Position numbers and translations under genes: made by a program
In this document: piece by piece, positions 29,920 through 40,725 of the stretch
How positions within the stretch are numbered: the first letter of the stretch is position 1
Layout of the letters: each line of letters starts with the position of its first letter
Origin: Mycogone perniciosa
Taxonomy: Eukaryota; Ascomycota; Sordariomycetes; Hypocreales; Hypocreaceae
NCBI GenBank assembly: GCA_025331125.1
Contig: JAOALB010000067.1
Coordinates: 62,001 to 126,000 of the forward strand
Direction: 5' to 3'
Length of the DNA stretch: 64,000 nt
Notes under the pieces: generated by a model
The model's database searches: none
The model's input: the letters and a program-made list of their open reading frames with translations, nothing else
Told to the model about the DNA's origin: nothing

Positions 29920-30779
29920 TGCGAAAACCGATAAAAGGATAAACTAACAGGGCTCAAGAGATGTGTGATGATATTGTTGCAGGTGATGGTGTGGGTGGTG
30001 GATATTGGATAGTGGACTTAGAAACTGAGGAGCAGGATAGGAGCATCTTTTATCGTCGAAATTCTAGCTCTCTCAACTCGAGACCTCCTATCTTCCAAGC
30101 TGAATGCATGAGCTAAGACTGGATGTCTTAGAAGCTGTCAGATGACGTCGGTCTGGTTGTTGGAAAGATGACTAGATGTGAGGATGCAGGGAGCCCGCTA
30201 CTGTGGGCGGTCTTACGTGAGGTGAAACAGAACATGCGGTTTTCTCTTTGTACATATGATAAAATGGTTGGATATGAAACCAATTATGATAGGGAGCGGG
30301 TCCTTGCGCGACAGAAACTTGCTTTGTTCAGATGCCTCCTCTGCTGTTCAGACGGCTGAGAAGGACGATGTGACAAATTTTGATCCAGAATGTATCAGAA
30401 TAACTGGATAGTACCACCAAAATCGACGGCACAGTGTCTCACTCCTAAGGGCGGTAAACTCGGTCACGGTCCGAAGAGTCAGTCGTTGCACGGTTTCGTG
30501 AGTACTCGTAGGTATTTCACCAGTTGCATAAGCTTCAACAGCTTTAACAGCACACCTATATTGTGGTCATTTATGTCTCTCTATGCCGTCCATACACGTT
30601 ACCTTCAACTTACACAAGTACTCCGTACTCCATACCTACCTACATTATTTCAACCCACACTCAGACACATTACATTAAAACTTGATGATTTGACTGATCA
30701 ACGTGAATTTGTGTGATTGGTCTCGAACGTGATCTCTAATCACATACATGCAACTTGGCCAAGGGCAGCGGCTGATAAA
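29920..30779. other. Intergenic, promoter side of the 28885-29919 gene
   Basis: No gene recognised. 29960-30050 is GT/GA-rich (GTGATGGTGTGGGTGGTGG), which on the minus strand is a pyrimidine-rich leader, common in fungal promoters. A TACTCCGTACTCC motif sits at 30618-30630. Confidence 0.4.
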
Positions 30780-31106
30780 TCACAGTCATAACGTTTTGGG
30801 CTGCGATGAGTTTGGGACTATATCGCCGATACCGGAATTGCTGCCAGAAAAAACGGTGGCAGTTTGACTCCATTTTCATTCATTTAGAGTGAGCCCAAGA
30901 CGGCAAATATGGAACTGGGTACTTTAAATTTGGGGTCCTAGGATGCAAAAAATGGAAAACACTGAACTCAAGACAAGAGCTTGGATCCCACATATTCCAA
31001 AGGATATGCTAGTGGTATGTGCCTGCTTCTCTCTCTCAACTCGGATTATATCCACACCAATATACGGAGTACACAACCGCAAAAAGAGAAAAGGAAAAAG
31101 AGAAAG
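30780..31106 (-). repeat. 5S half-gene fusion repeat, locus C
   Basis: On the minus strand a 5' 5S fragment (31020 down to 30982) runs into non-5S sequence with CTCTTGTCTTGAGTT and CCATTTTTTGCATCC, the same fusion as at loci A and B. The 86-bp spacer 31021-31106 (CTCAACTCGGATTATATCC) matches the spacers between 5S copies at 15396-15462 and 31226-31289. Confidence 0.65.
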
Positions 31107-31225
31107 ACATACAACAGCCGGTGTTCGCCAGTGGTCACCCACCTGACTACTAATCTGCCTCTCATTAGCTTGACTATGGCAGAGCGGACGGGATCCCGTA
31201 TATTCTAATAGATATGGTCGTATGT
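31107..31225 (-). rRNA. 5S rRNA gene copy, slightly degraded
   Basis: This 119-bp copy has all blocks in order, but with substitutions in the internal control region (the minus strand reads TAGTCAGGTGGGTGACCACT instead of the TAGTTGGGTGGGTGACCACC of the neighbour copy) and in the 5' loop. The changes are C-to-T or G-to-A, so it is probably a mutated copy. A poly-T-like stretch follows on the minus strand. Confidence 0.6.
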
Positions 31226-31289
31226 GATGGCCGGCCTCTCAACTCACGCTATATCCACTGACCTTTGCGTATCAACAAAAAGGCAAAAA

Positions 31290-31408
31290 GCATACAACAG
31301 CCGGTGTTCGCTGGTGGTCACCCACCCAACTACTAATCTGCCTCTCATTGGCTTAACTATGGGAGAGCGGACGGGATCCCGTATATTCCAATGGATATGG
31401 TCGTATGT
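31290..31408 (-). rRNA. 5S rRNA gene copy, best preserved
   Basis: This is 119 bp. On the minus strand it begins ACATACGACCATATCC and carries GGGATCCCGTCCGCTC, TTAAGCCAATGAG, then GTAGTTGGGTGGGTGACCAC, CAGCGAA and the end GGCTGTTGTATGC. The internal control region is intact. CTTTTTGCCTTTTT follows directly, a strong RNA polymerase III terminator. It lies 64 bp from the next copy, making a short tandem array. It is a good candidate for a transcribed 5S variant. Confidence 0.7.
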
Positions 31409-32070
31409 GCTTTGACATCAGCCTCATCCAGCTTATACGTCTTACGAGATACAGAGATACATAGCAAAAAGGGAGAACATACTAATACAGTCTATATCCA
31501 TGGTATAATATCATTATCTCTCGATGATACACACCTATGCGGCTGGTAATGATGCCTGACTGAAAGAGATGTGTTCAACATGCGGAAACAGACGATGTAT
31601 CAGGGCTAGAAGATTTGTCAAATGCGCAAGCTCGAATACGTTGATGTCAGGCAAGTAGAGTCCATTTTGAATAGACAACCTCGGCATCCAATTCTATATC
31701 TATAGCCGTTTTGGAAAGCCTGTGAATTTGATAGAACATTCACAGCTTGTGTGACAATCTGAAGTACAGAGTCCGCAACAGAGGGCCACATTTTTCCAGG
31801 CATAGTTTTATTAACTAAAAAGGCAACTACTTTAACAGATATCGTTAAAGGGGCAAATATCTCAAATTTTAGGATAGTAATTTAAGGTAACTACAGGACC
31901 TAGATGTAGATAAAAAAGAATGTATATCATGAGGACTATATATAGGCCTAACACATAGTAAGAAAGAAATATACCATCAGCCACAGTGCTACACCCTAGA
32001 CTATGGCGCTGAGACCAGTACAAAAACAAACATATAATAAACCATTATAAGCCATACAACTAACGGCTTG
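31409..32070. other. No gene seen
   Basis: Near 31466-31484 GCAAAAAGGGAGAACATAC looks like another 5S spacer and 3' end that was cut off. From about 31800 the sequence becomes AT-leaning. No coding signal. Confidence 0.45.
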
Positions 32071-32949
32071 CTAAGCATACTTATGCCAGAACTTACGTAC
32101 CACGCTGTAAAATTCATCCTTCTTCTCATACCAGGGCAAATGACCAGTGTTGGCAAAAACATGAAATGTGCTCTGCGGGATACCCTTATGCATAATTTTG
32201 GCGACTGTTAAAGAGCACACAATATCCTTATCCCCGACGGTTATCAAGGTTGGTGCCCTTACCTTTGATAGCTTTGCCTTGTTCGGTGCCAAAACGCCAC
32301 TCAAGAGAGACTTCGTGTTGGCAATATTGGCCCATAGATCAAGAATTGGCTCGTGTCTTGTTTCCGCCATGAAGAGGGGCGCAAGCTCTGGGTTTGCAAA
32401 GTAGACCGGCATTATTTTGAGCCATACAGCATCAAATTCAGCGTCAGTTCGCGGATATTCCGGGAGGGAAATGTTCGTAAACATAGGCAGGGCAGCAATA
32501 GCATCCTTATAGCCCGGGTCATTCGCCGACGCCTGTACAAAGGCTTCGACGGCAGCTGAGTCGCCATAGTCCTCAAGGCACCCCGAGATGATGTAGAGGG
32601 ATGATACCCTCGTCGGGTATTCCTCCGCATATAGCAGCGCTGCACTGGCACCTGTGCAGTGAGCCTGTACATTGAGTTTCTCTAAGCCAAGGAATTTTCA
32701 TAGACGCTCAAGATCGGACGCAGCCTGGATGGAAGAAACATCCAACGGGTTCTCAGGTCGCTGCGAAGGAGCATTGCCAGCCGGGGTAAGAAATATAAAA
32801 GTATACTCGTTCTCAAGCGGTGCCATAGATGCCAGGCTATAGGCTGCACCAACACCCGAAGGCGGGGCTATGCCGAATATTTTTTTATTTTTCTTCATAT
32901 TAGAGCCGCGCACGGAAACGAGCTGTGAAAGGGGGCCTAACTGCACCAT
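32071..32949 (-). pseudogene. Alpha/beta hydrolase gene with one in-frame stop
   Basis: From the ATG at 32949 one frame of 293 codons runs to 32071, broken only by TGA at 32698-32700 (codon 84). CGA-to-TGA would explain it: the context reads DLERL, stop, KFLGLEKLNVQ. The order is that of an alpha/beta hydrolase: FIFLTPAGNAPSQRP (strand and loop), then AHCTGASAALLYAEEYP at the nucleophile elbow, a cap region (about 125-215), TLITVGDKDIV with the acidic residue (Asp242) and NTGHLPWYE with the His (270). The elbow has Cys98 where most relatives have Ser. It is probably a recent pseudogene; a sequencing error would make it intact. The frame is open upstream to 33141 but without ATG. Confidence 0.7.
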
Positions 32950-33628
32950 GCAGTCCACTTCATATCTGAACGGCGTCGGACAAGGTTTCACAGCTATAGC
33001 GGTCGAGGTTGGCTTAGGAGGGACAGCTGAACACCCGCTGTCTTTAGCCAAGACAGCCGACGAGAAAGCGATGACAGAGGTGATAAAGAGTTTAGGAGAC
33101 ACCTGTAATGATTCATTAGCCAGGAACACTGCGCGGCTCAATGCCCTGAATGTAACTTAGGGGGTTTCTGACCATTGTGAAGAAAGGAGAAGTTTGAAGA
33201 CAAAGGATGATGTAGAAAAGTGAGTGTACAGAAAGAAGACACTGGCATGATGGGAGTGAGGTCACATATATATAGTCAGTACTCTTTAATGCGGGCAGGT
33301 TACGAAGTCACTGAGGTGCTTCGTAACTCAGTAAACTTAAACTGTCGCTCGTATTACCGGCTGATACACTATGACCAAATCCGGCAAGGGTCTTCCCGGA
33401 TAAAAATAATACCCCTGACCTATACCCCCCACTCGCTTCACGGTTCGCCGAATAACCGTCTCAAAAATGCCCGCCTCGTATCCAATATCCGAGCACTCTG
33501 TGTGGAGTATGGAGTACCGGAAAGAAATATACTGACAACGATCACCCTTGCCTCTCTTCAAGAAGAAACTAGTGCCAAGAGGCTAGTCGGAGTCAAAGCT
33601 TGAACTACTATACGAGCAATCGTAGATT
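32950..33628. other. Promoter side of the hydrolase gene; a 9-bp inverted repeat
   Basis: No other gene seen. GTTACGAAG (33299-33307) and CTTCGTAAC (33319-33327) form a perfect inverted repeat with an 11-base loop, which could be a binding site or a hairpin from a small element. Confidence 0.4.
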
Positions 33629-33877
33629 TATCAATCACAGATCAACAGTATGAGGGCTCATAGATGGATTGGAAATTATTGAATTCAGCCCCTTACTGAT
33701 CCCAAGTTAGGTAGGGAAAGCTGCTGCTTAAATACATGAAAGCTAGCTAACAAATTGAGCTAGACTATCCGGCTTCATCACTATCTTCCGGATCCGGCTA
33801 TTGTTGCTAGCTGTTTGGGAATAAAGGAGTGTTCTGTTTGAATGTGTTGTGATATGAATATATTACTGAGTTTGACA
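33629..33877 (-). mobile_element. Solo LTR, family 1, copy 4 (degraded)
   Basis: It matches the family over its full length with internal deletions (249 bp instead of about 312). On the minus strand it runs from TGTCAAACTCAG to GTGATTGATA. No target duplication (AGATT versus CATGG). Confidence 0.7.
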
Positions 33878-35235
33878 CATGGAACCTAATTACACGCCGG
33901 CTTCTCCAAGTTCGAAAGCGTCAATGTTGATCCCAACAGCCCGTGAAGCCTCTAAGTGTACGGAGTACAGAGTACGGTTTAGTATCTCTAGAAACTAGTT
34001 TGTTGGGGTTCACTTACATTTCTACTTTTATAAAACTCTTAAAAGAAGCGTTTACTATTATAAGATTGGTGATATTTGCTCCTACTTACATACCTATGAA
34101 GTTAATGGCAATGCCTTTAAGATTGCATTATAAAAGCTCTTACCCTAATTTCAGTGCTTTTACCGCCTGCTGCTTTTTGGTATTAAAGTAAAGGGCCCCT
34201 GTGGCGGTCTTGGATTTAAATTTACCATGGCACTGCTTGTTGGTCACGTCTACAAACGTACAATTCAATATGGACATGCCAACTTGATCAAGATTCCACA
34301 TGGAGATATTTGGAGGAGTTGTAGCCAAGTCCCAAGCTTGGGCAAGAATGTTAAGACTGCACAATTCGACCTTCCTGCTGCCTTGCCAATCCACAAGCAA
34401 GCGAGTCCGTATTTGCGATTACCTTACTTTCCTACTGGAAAGCATGACTTTGCACATTTTGCTGCGTTTCTAATATATGTTATGCTTCGCATCCAAGGCT
34501 TTTTTGAAAAGCACGCCCTTTGATTCCTCCTGTAAAAGGGATAGGAAACTATATGGTCTAAGACTAGTACCCCAAACCTGCTCATTCCCGCTGTACTGGA
34601 AAGTTGCGATAACCCTCTCTCTCTCTTGTCGCGTCCTTCCAGACCTTTCCAGTTTGACTGCTCATTTAACACCCGCTGATTGGAAGGTCATGGTTCATAG
34701 TGACTGAAACAAATGCCCAGGAAAGTTGAGAGTAGATGTAGACGAAGAACACAACCTCCAACATTTGCTTTGCTTTGCATTCGTCCCTTCAGCCTCATCA
34801 AGACGCCCCCCAAGACGTCAAGAGAAAACGCCTCATCTTTCACTGCCTGTTCGTAACCACACTAGCACACCCCCTATGTAGGCCGTCATCGGCCCCTAGC
34901 AGTACTTCTTGGGTCCTGAAGGTGGAATCCGTTCGCGCAGAGATGAGAAGCGCCAAGATGACTATTGGGTTTGTATCACATCCTCCACCAATTGAAAGAG
35001 ACGTTGATATGAACTTCCTCACCGAAGAAAATGTTCGTCTGGCTGACTCTTTCAGCTTTTGGGCCTCCAAGAATCCATCCCCGCTCGTTTCTAGCATCGT
35101 CTGATTCATTAGCTCGCCGTTGCTCTGCGTGAGGCTGAAGCCTCTGGATTCGTTATTAATAAATAAGTTTTCCAACTGCCATTTTCTCTTTTTGCTTACA
35201 TTGTTCCACATTTGCCTCTAGCATCACTGTTCAAG
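33878..35235. other. No firm gene; possible relics on the minus strand
   Basis: Two minus-strand frames (34140-34400 and 34424-34672) and a 123-codon one (34840-35211) look moderately protein-like (QYSGNEQVWGTSLRPYSFLS in a neighbouring phase). I know no family for them and they cannot be joined. The last roughly 150 bp before 35236 should contain the promoter of the membrane-protein gene. Confidence 0.3.
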
Positions 35236-36272
35236 ATGAACTTCCTACCGTGTGGCAATCTAGTCCATTGCTACGATCGTTCCGAATCATACTTCGAAGA
35301 CCCTACAGGCCCGGATATTGCGGGAATCGGTGTGGGCGCCATGATACTCGGTGACACGAGCAAAGTGTTGACAGGCGATGTTCCTAGATTCTGCTGTCTT
35401 TCGTGTTCACAGGATTTGTGGCTATCTGCACATTGATGTTAGCCTTTGTCAACCATGGAATCCCGGATGAACAATACAACTGCATTGATCGTATGATTGT
35501 CCCCCAGGTGCGGATGGCGATCCAGTCTATTGTCTCCACAGTTCGCGCTGTGATGGACAAGTTACGAGGACGCAGCGCCCGACAGGGTACCTCAACGAGG
35601 GGAGGAGAAATAAGAGGAGCAATGACCGGATACCAAGTGTTTCTTCTTGCCTTGAGTGATCAGATGCTTATGACTGGAATCGGACTTCTCATTGAGATTT
35701 TCTCCCAGATCTGCAGCATCACTACCTTTTCCTTCCAAATGACCGTTGGTCTTGTTTATTTCTGCTCAACAACTCATCTGGCCACTCTGGCAGCTCTCCG
35801 AGCTTATTTCCAGAAAAATACATACCGAAGGCTACTTAGGGTTTCCTTGATGATTTTCTTGTTAATATTCCACATGGTAAGCAAATTCATTGAGTACTTG
35901 ATCGCAATCAACGACCCTACATTACAAGCAGCTTGTGCAATTAATAACCTCAACGGCAATCTTGGCCCAGCAATCTGGGATTGGCTAGCCTTTGCCGCGT
36001 ACTTCTCCTGGAATTACTACATATTTATTACAGCCAATCTGAGAAGTGACAGGCTTTCTGGTGAGGAAAAGGATCCATACCCTATTGTCCTAAGCCTACA
36101 ATCTCTCTTCTCAGATTCGCATTTCATAATCAGACCAACTTCCCTCCTACAACACCAGGTCTTGGCACCTCGTGTTAACGTTTTCGCACGCAACACCACC
36201 AAACCACTAACAGCATTAAACCTCTGCTCGCGATGGCCTCAGAGCCCGCGAGCAGTGGTCCCTTTAACCTAG
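35236..36272 (+). CDS. Fungal integral membrane protein, C-terminus probably cut by a LINE
   Basis: The start MNFLPCGNLVHCYDRSESYF is that of a fungal multi-helix membrane protein family of unknown function. A 56-bp intron (35332-35387, GTGGGC...CCTAG; the donor is unusual) joins AGIG to ILLSFVFTGFVAIC in frame. A second intron, 36061-36114 (GTGAGG...TCTCAG), is likely. Helices are visible at about residues 35-55, 110-135, 140-170, 185-210 and 235-260 of the unspliced reading. After SWNYYIFITANLRSD the sequence loses family texture and ends at 36272, where the LINE begins. The last part of the protein is therefore probably lost or replaced, and function is doubtful. Confidence 0.6.
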
Positions 36273-39200
36273 GGGAGCATACGCCTAGGAAGATACAACA
36301 AGAGGCAAGGAACACTATTCTCGCTGGAGCAGAAATGGATCTCTGCACTGACGCCATTACTGCTAAGCCCGGCCTATCGCCGAGGGAAGGTCAGTATATC
36401 GAAACACACTCCAGCTCAGAGCCCAACACCAACAGCAACTTCAACTCTTTAGCACCTAGTCCTCCGAGCTTACCTCCACTCTCTTTCACGCAATTAAATA
36501 CCGGAATTAGTGCTCTTAAAGCCCTAGAAAGTATCGAGGCCAATAGCTAGGCCTTCCTCGAGGATTAGATGGCGGTTCTCTATATAGTCTATAAAGCATT
36601 TAATAACGCTATAGCCTAATTGCTAGTAGGCAGAAGATACAATATCGCTATCCAGATAACCTAAGGTATCGTTAACTTCCTTAGTAATAATAATACTGCA
36701 ATTAAATTACAGCTAAACGCTTTTAAAAACTTTTATGCCAGTAAACTGCGCGCTGGGCTCCCCTTTAACGCGCCTCATTACACCTAGACGCGCACCTTAA
36801 TAACAATAACTAGAACGTATTAAACTGGAATCCCTGTAGCTAGTGTTAAAGAAGACCTATAAGTCTTTATTAGGCTAGACCCAGGATTAGCTGTATAGAA
36901 GTATAAAGTATACTATATCCGCTTACTAGTTACAGGGATTACTTAGTAAAGACTTAATACTGTTTTTTAGGCATTATTAATAAAGACTAAATAGTTAATA
37001 ACCCCAGCTAATTAAAAAATTAAATAAAAGCTTTTTAATAAAGAGAATAAAATTAGCGCCTGCCTAAGCGCTAAAAAAGTCGAGGCAGTTTGATAATAGT
37101 GTATATATATAGTCCTAGGCTGCCTAAAAAAGATCTTAAGCTCCTTTAATAATATAAAGGTAAATGACTTTAAAGCTATTAAGCTAAAAGTGAAAATATA
37201 AACTAGCCAAGACCTAGTTAATATCTAATTTTTAAAGTAACTATATTAAAACTAGTAAAGGAAAATAGTTTTACTCTTTTTCTTTAAATTAATTAATAAA
37301 AAGTTTACTTTTTTTAGCTTTAATAGTATAGTAAAATTAATATAAAAGACTGCCCCTTTATTATAATATAAAAATTATTAAGACTTTTACCTTTAATAAA
37401 TATATTAAAAAAACCGCAAATACTGCCTTTATAGTAGCCTTAAATATAAAATATAAGTCTGTTTATTAAATATCCAATATATTAACTGCTTAAAGCTATA
37501 TAAGGCTATATATAAACTATACTTAACTAAACCCTTTTATAGCTATAAAAAGCTAATATACCTTTTAATTGCAAAACTATAAAAAGTATATTAATAGGGA
37601 GTAAAGGTATCTCGATAGATTTACTTTATAGCCCCTATAACTTTAAATACTGCTTAAATATAATAACTACTAGCCCCCTTTTATTACTATATATAGCAGC
37701 AGTAAAGAGACTTTTACAGTTTTAAGCTTTAAGAAAAAGGCTACGCTAAAAGATAATAACTTAAAGATCCTTTAATAAATCCTAAAAAACTTAACTAAAA
37801 CTAAAAAAACAGGAAATCTTAAAGAATATTCTAAGCTAATATTAATAAATTAAGGCTAGTATATAATACTGCCTTTGCCTTTACAGCTAAAAAAGGCTAT
37901 AATATTATTATAATATAGGAACTATATATAAATATTAGTTAAAAGGGATACTGCTATATAGTATAATATAAAGAATTCTAGACCTTTTCCTTAACAATAA
38001 CCTAAGTAAACTATAGCACCTGCCTATAAGTCTTTATATATATAAACAGGAAAGCAGGAATTTAAGCTAAATAACTATTTATTAAAACTACTTGGGACCT
38101 CTTTTAAGTCTATATTAATAGTATTATAACTATTAACCTTTATAAAAAATATAATATATTTAAGGCCTTTAATACTTTATTTATATAGCTAATTGCTAAA
38201 AACTATATAATAGCCAGGGACTTTAACGCTATATACTTTTTATAGTAGGCGACTAGTAACTATAACTAAAGCGCATTAGTAGTTAACTAGGCCTTTAAAA
38301 CTAGCCTTTTTCTCTTTAACCCTTTAAATACTTTAATTTATACATTAAGCAATATAATTAATTTAGCGTTCTTGAATATATTATTAGCGGAAGCTATATT
38401 AAAAGAACACCTATTTATTAGCTTTAACTATATTATATTAAGTATTATAATCCCAGCTTTAGTTTACTGCCTAATACTACTTAAAAGGCTAAAGGTTAAA
38501 GGGGTATAATAAACCGTTATACTATTACGCTAACAGGCAAAAGAATAAGCTAATAATTGCATTTCTAGCAATTATTATAACGGTACCAACTATATATAAG
38601 GGAAACGTGCTCGGAACGTAACAAGGGGATAATAATAAAGGATATTTTTTAGCTTTAATTAAAGAAAGGATCCTACTTTTTCCCCCCTTATAACTAATAG
38701 CAGCAGTTACAGACGAGGCTGCTAAAGCGCTACTCTCTCTCCTTTATAAATCTGCCAAAATAATAAGCCGACTATTAAGTTAATTACCTTTAAAACTATA
38801 GTAAAGAGCTGAGTGTAAGGAGAGCTACTAGGCTTTTTTAATAATTAAAAGAATAGCAGCTTTACTGCTAAACGCTTATCTTTATAATGCCTAAAAGTCC
38901 TTTAAAAACAGTAAAAAACACTAAAAGGGTATATTAGTAAGATATAATTAATACAGCCAGTAAAATTAAAGATATCTTTTATATAGCCTACTAGGCTAGG
39001 CTAAGACTAATCTTTTAACTGCTATTACTATAAATTAATAACTAGGTTTTTACCTTTTAAAAGAAAAGGGTTACTGCCTTTTATAACACTATATTTAAAA
39101 GATATATAGCAGCTACTAATATTAAAAACCTATAAATCTTAATTATTGAATAATAATAAATTACTTTCCCTATAATAGTTTTATTAAAAGAAGTAGTAGC

Positions 39201-40215
39201 AGCTATAATATATATAAAGATATATTTTTAAGTATTAATAATATTATAATAAACCTTTTATATTTTTACTAGCTAATAATTAAAAAATATATTCACTCCC
39301 TTTATAAAATTTACTTTAAAATTAGGCATTACCTATTTACTTTTAAATTAGCCGAGGTAGTAATAATCTTTAAGCCAAGGAAAAGAAATCTTTTATCCTT
39401 AAAGGCCTAAAGGGCAATCTCTCTCCTTTTATACCTAAGTAAAGGACTTAAACGCTTTATTGCATAAAAGATAGTATATACTGTAATTAAATAGTAGGTA
39501 CTATATACTAAATAGGCTAGCGCCCTTTTTAAAAGATCTGGTATAAACTTAGTTATAGCTTTAGTCTATAAAGTTAAGCTAGCCTTTTATAATAGTAAAG
39601 TAACTACTTTAATTATAGCTAATATTTAAAGGGCCTTTAATATAGTCTTTACTAATAAGTTAATACTTTAACTATATAAATAAAGCTAGCTTAACTATAT
39701 AGCTTAATAGGCCCTCTCTTTTATAATAGACTGTAAAGCTTAGGTAAAACTATAAAAGATAATAACCTAGCTGTTTCCCTTAAACTGCAGTCTCCTTTAA
39801 AGATTACTAATATCCCTAATCCTTTTTCTACTCTATACAGCCTTAATATACTACCTTTTCACTGCCCCCGCTTAACTTTATATAGCAGCAATTAAAAAAT
39901 CTTTTATTAGTAAGCTATAGAGATTTAGCTATATAGATAATACAGTGTTTTTTTTATTAGCAATACCCTTAACTAAACAGTAACTTAGGTAATAGTTACT
40001 CTTTAAAAGCTTTAGTAATAAGGCAGTTTATTAAAGGTAACTAATATACCCAATATACTTATACTCCTTTTACTAGCCTACTTAAAAAAAGTCAGTTATT
40101 TACTTAAATAACTATTAAATTAAAAAAGTATAAAATTATAAAGATAATATAAATAGACTTAGTTTAATAAAACAATTAATATATATTCTCCTTTAATATA
40201 TTACTTTACTAATAA
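36180..40215 (+). mobile_element. Tad-like LINE (non-LTR retrotransposon), RIP-mutated
   Basis: 36233-36550 is a 105-codon unmutated frame, plausibly the start of ORF1. From 36550 on the sequence is AT-rich and full of stops, yet pol is readable on +. The endonuclease block NYIIARDFNAI (38201-38230, from GDFNA) appears first. The reverse transcriptase then follows as FKPRKRNLLSLKA (39370), ANI*RAFNIV (39618, from ADIQGAFDTV), a GLPQGSP-type block with LILFLLYTA (39785-39835) and YIDN (39930, from YADD). This order and wording match the Tad1 clade common in fungi. The 5' edge is uncertain by about 50 bp. Confidence 0.75.
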
Positions 40216-40725
40216 TTTTATAGTTAATAAAGTATAAAGAGGTAACTATTAGTTACTTTTAGCTGTAGATATTATAATTAAATAATTTACAGTATCTTTT
40301 AATCCCTATATTACTTAACTGCAGCTTTATAGTTTTATTAAAAGTGCAGTTCCTGCGCTTTATTCAAATTATTGTTAGTATATATATATATATATATTTA
40401 AAATAGTAATTCCCTTTTAATAAAACTAGTAACTAAAATAAAGGGAAATCTTGAGGATTATATTTTAAAAAGTAATTACTAAAGGCACTTTTATACTGCT
40501 ATTTTATTAAGGGGGAATTAGCGCTTTAAATATATATATATACACTAACAACAACCAGAATAAAGGGCAGGAACTGCGCTTTTAATAAAACTATAAAGCT
40601 GTAATTAAGTAATATAGGGACTAAAAGATACTGCAAATTATTTAATTATAATATCTGCAGTTAAAAGCAATTAACAGTTATCTCTTTATGCCTTAACAGC
40701 TATAAAATTATAAATAGGGGTAGTA
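40215..40725. repeat. Head-to-head inverted repeat, arms about 220 bp
   Basis: 40215-40440 and 40500-40725 are reverse complements with scattered differences (shared blocks: AATAAAGCGCAGGAACTGC, ACTATAAAGCTG, AGTAATATAGGGA). About 60 bp separate them. A (TA)n run sits inside at 40377-40398. The right arm is the first 220 bp of the 2 kb unit that starts at 40500. Confidence 0.65.

Noticed and set aside
30981..31415. Plus-strand frames with repeated CSLVVTHPTTNLP peptide
   Set aside because: The repeated peptide is the antisense translation of tandem 5S copies, not a protein repeat.
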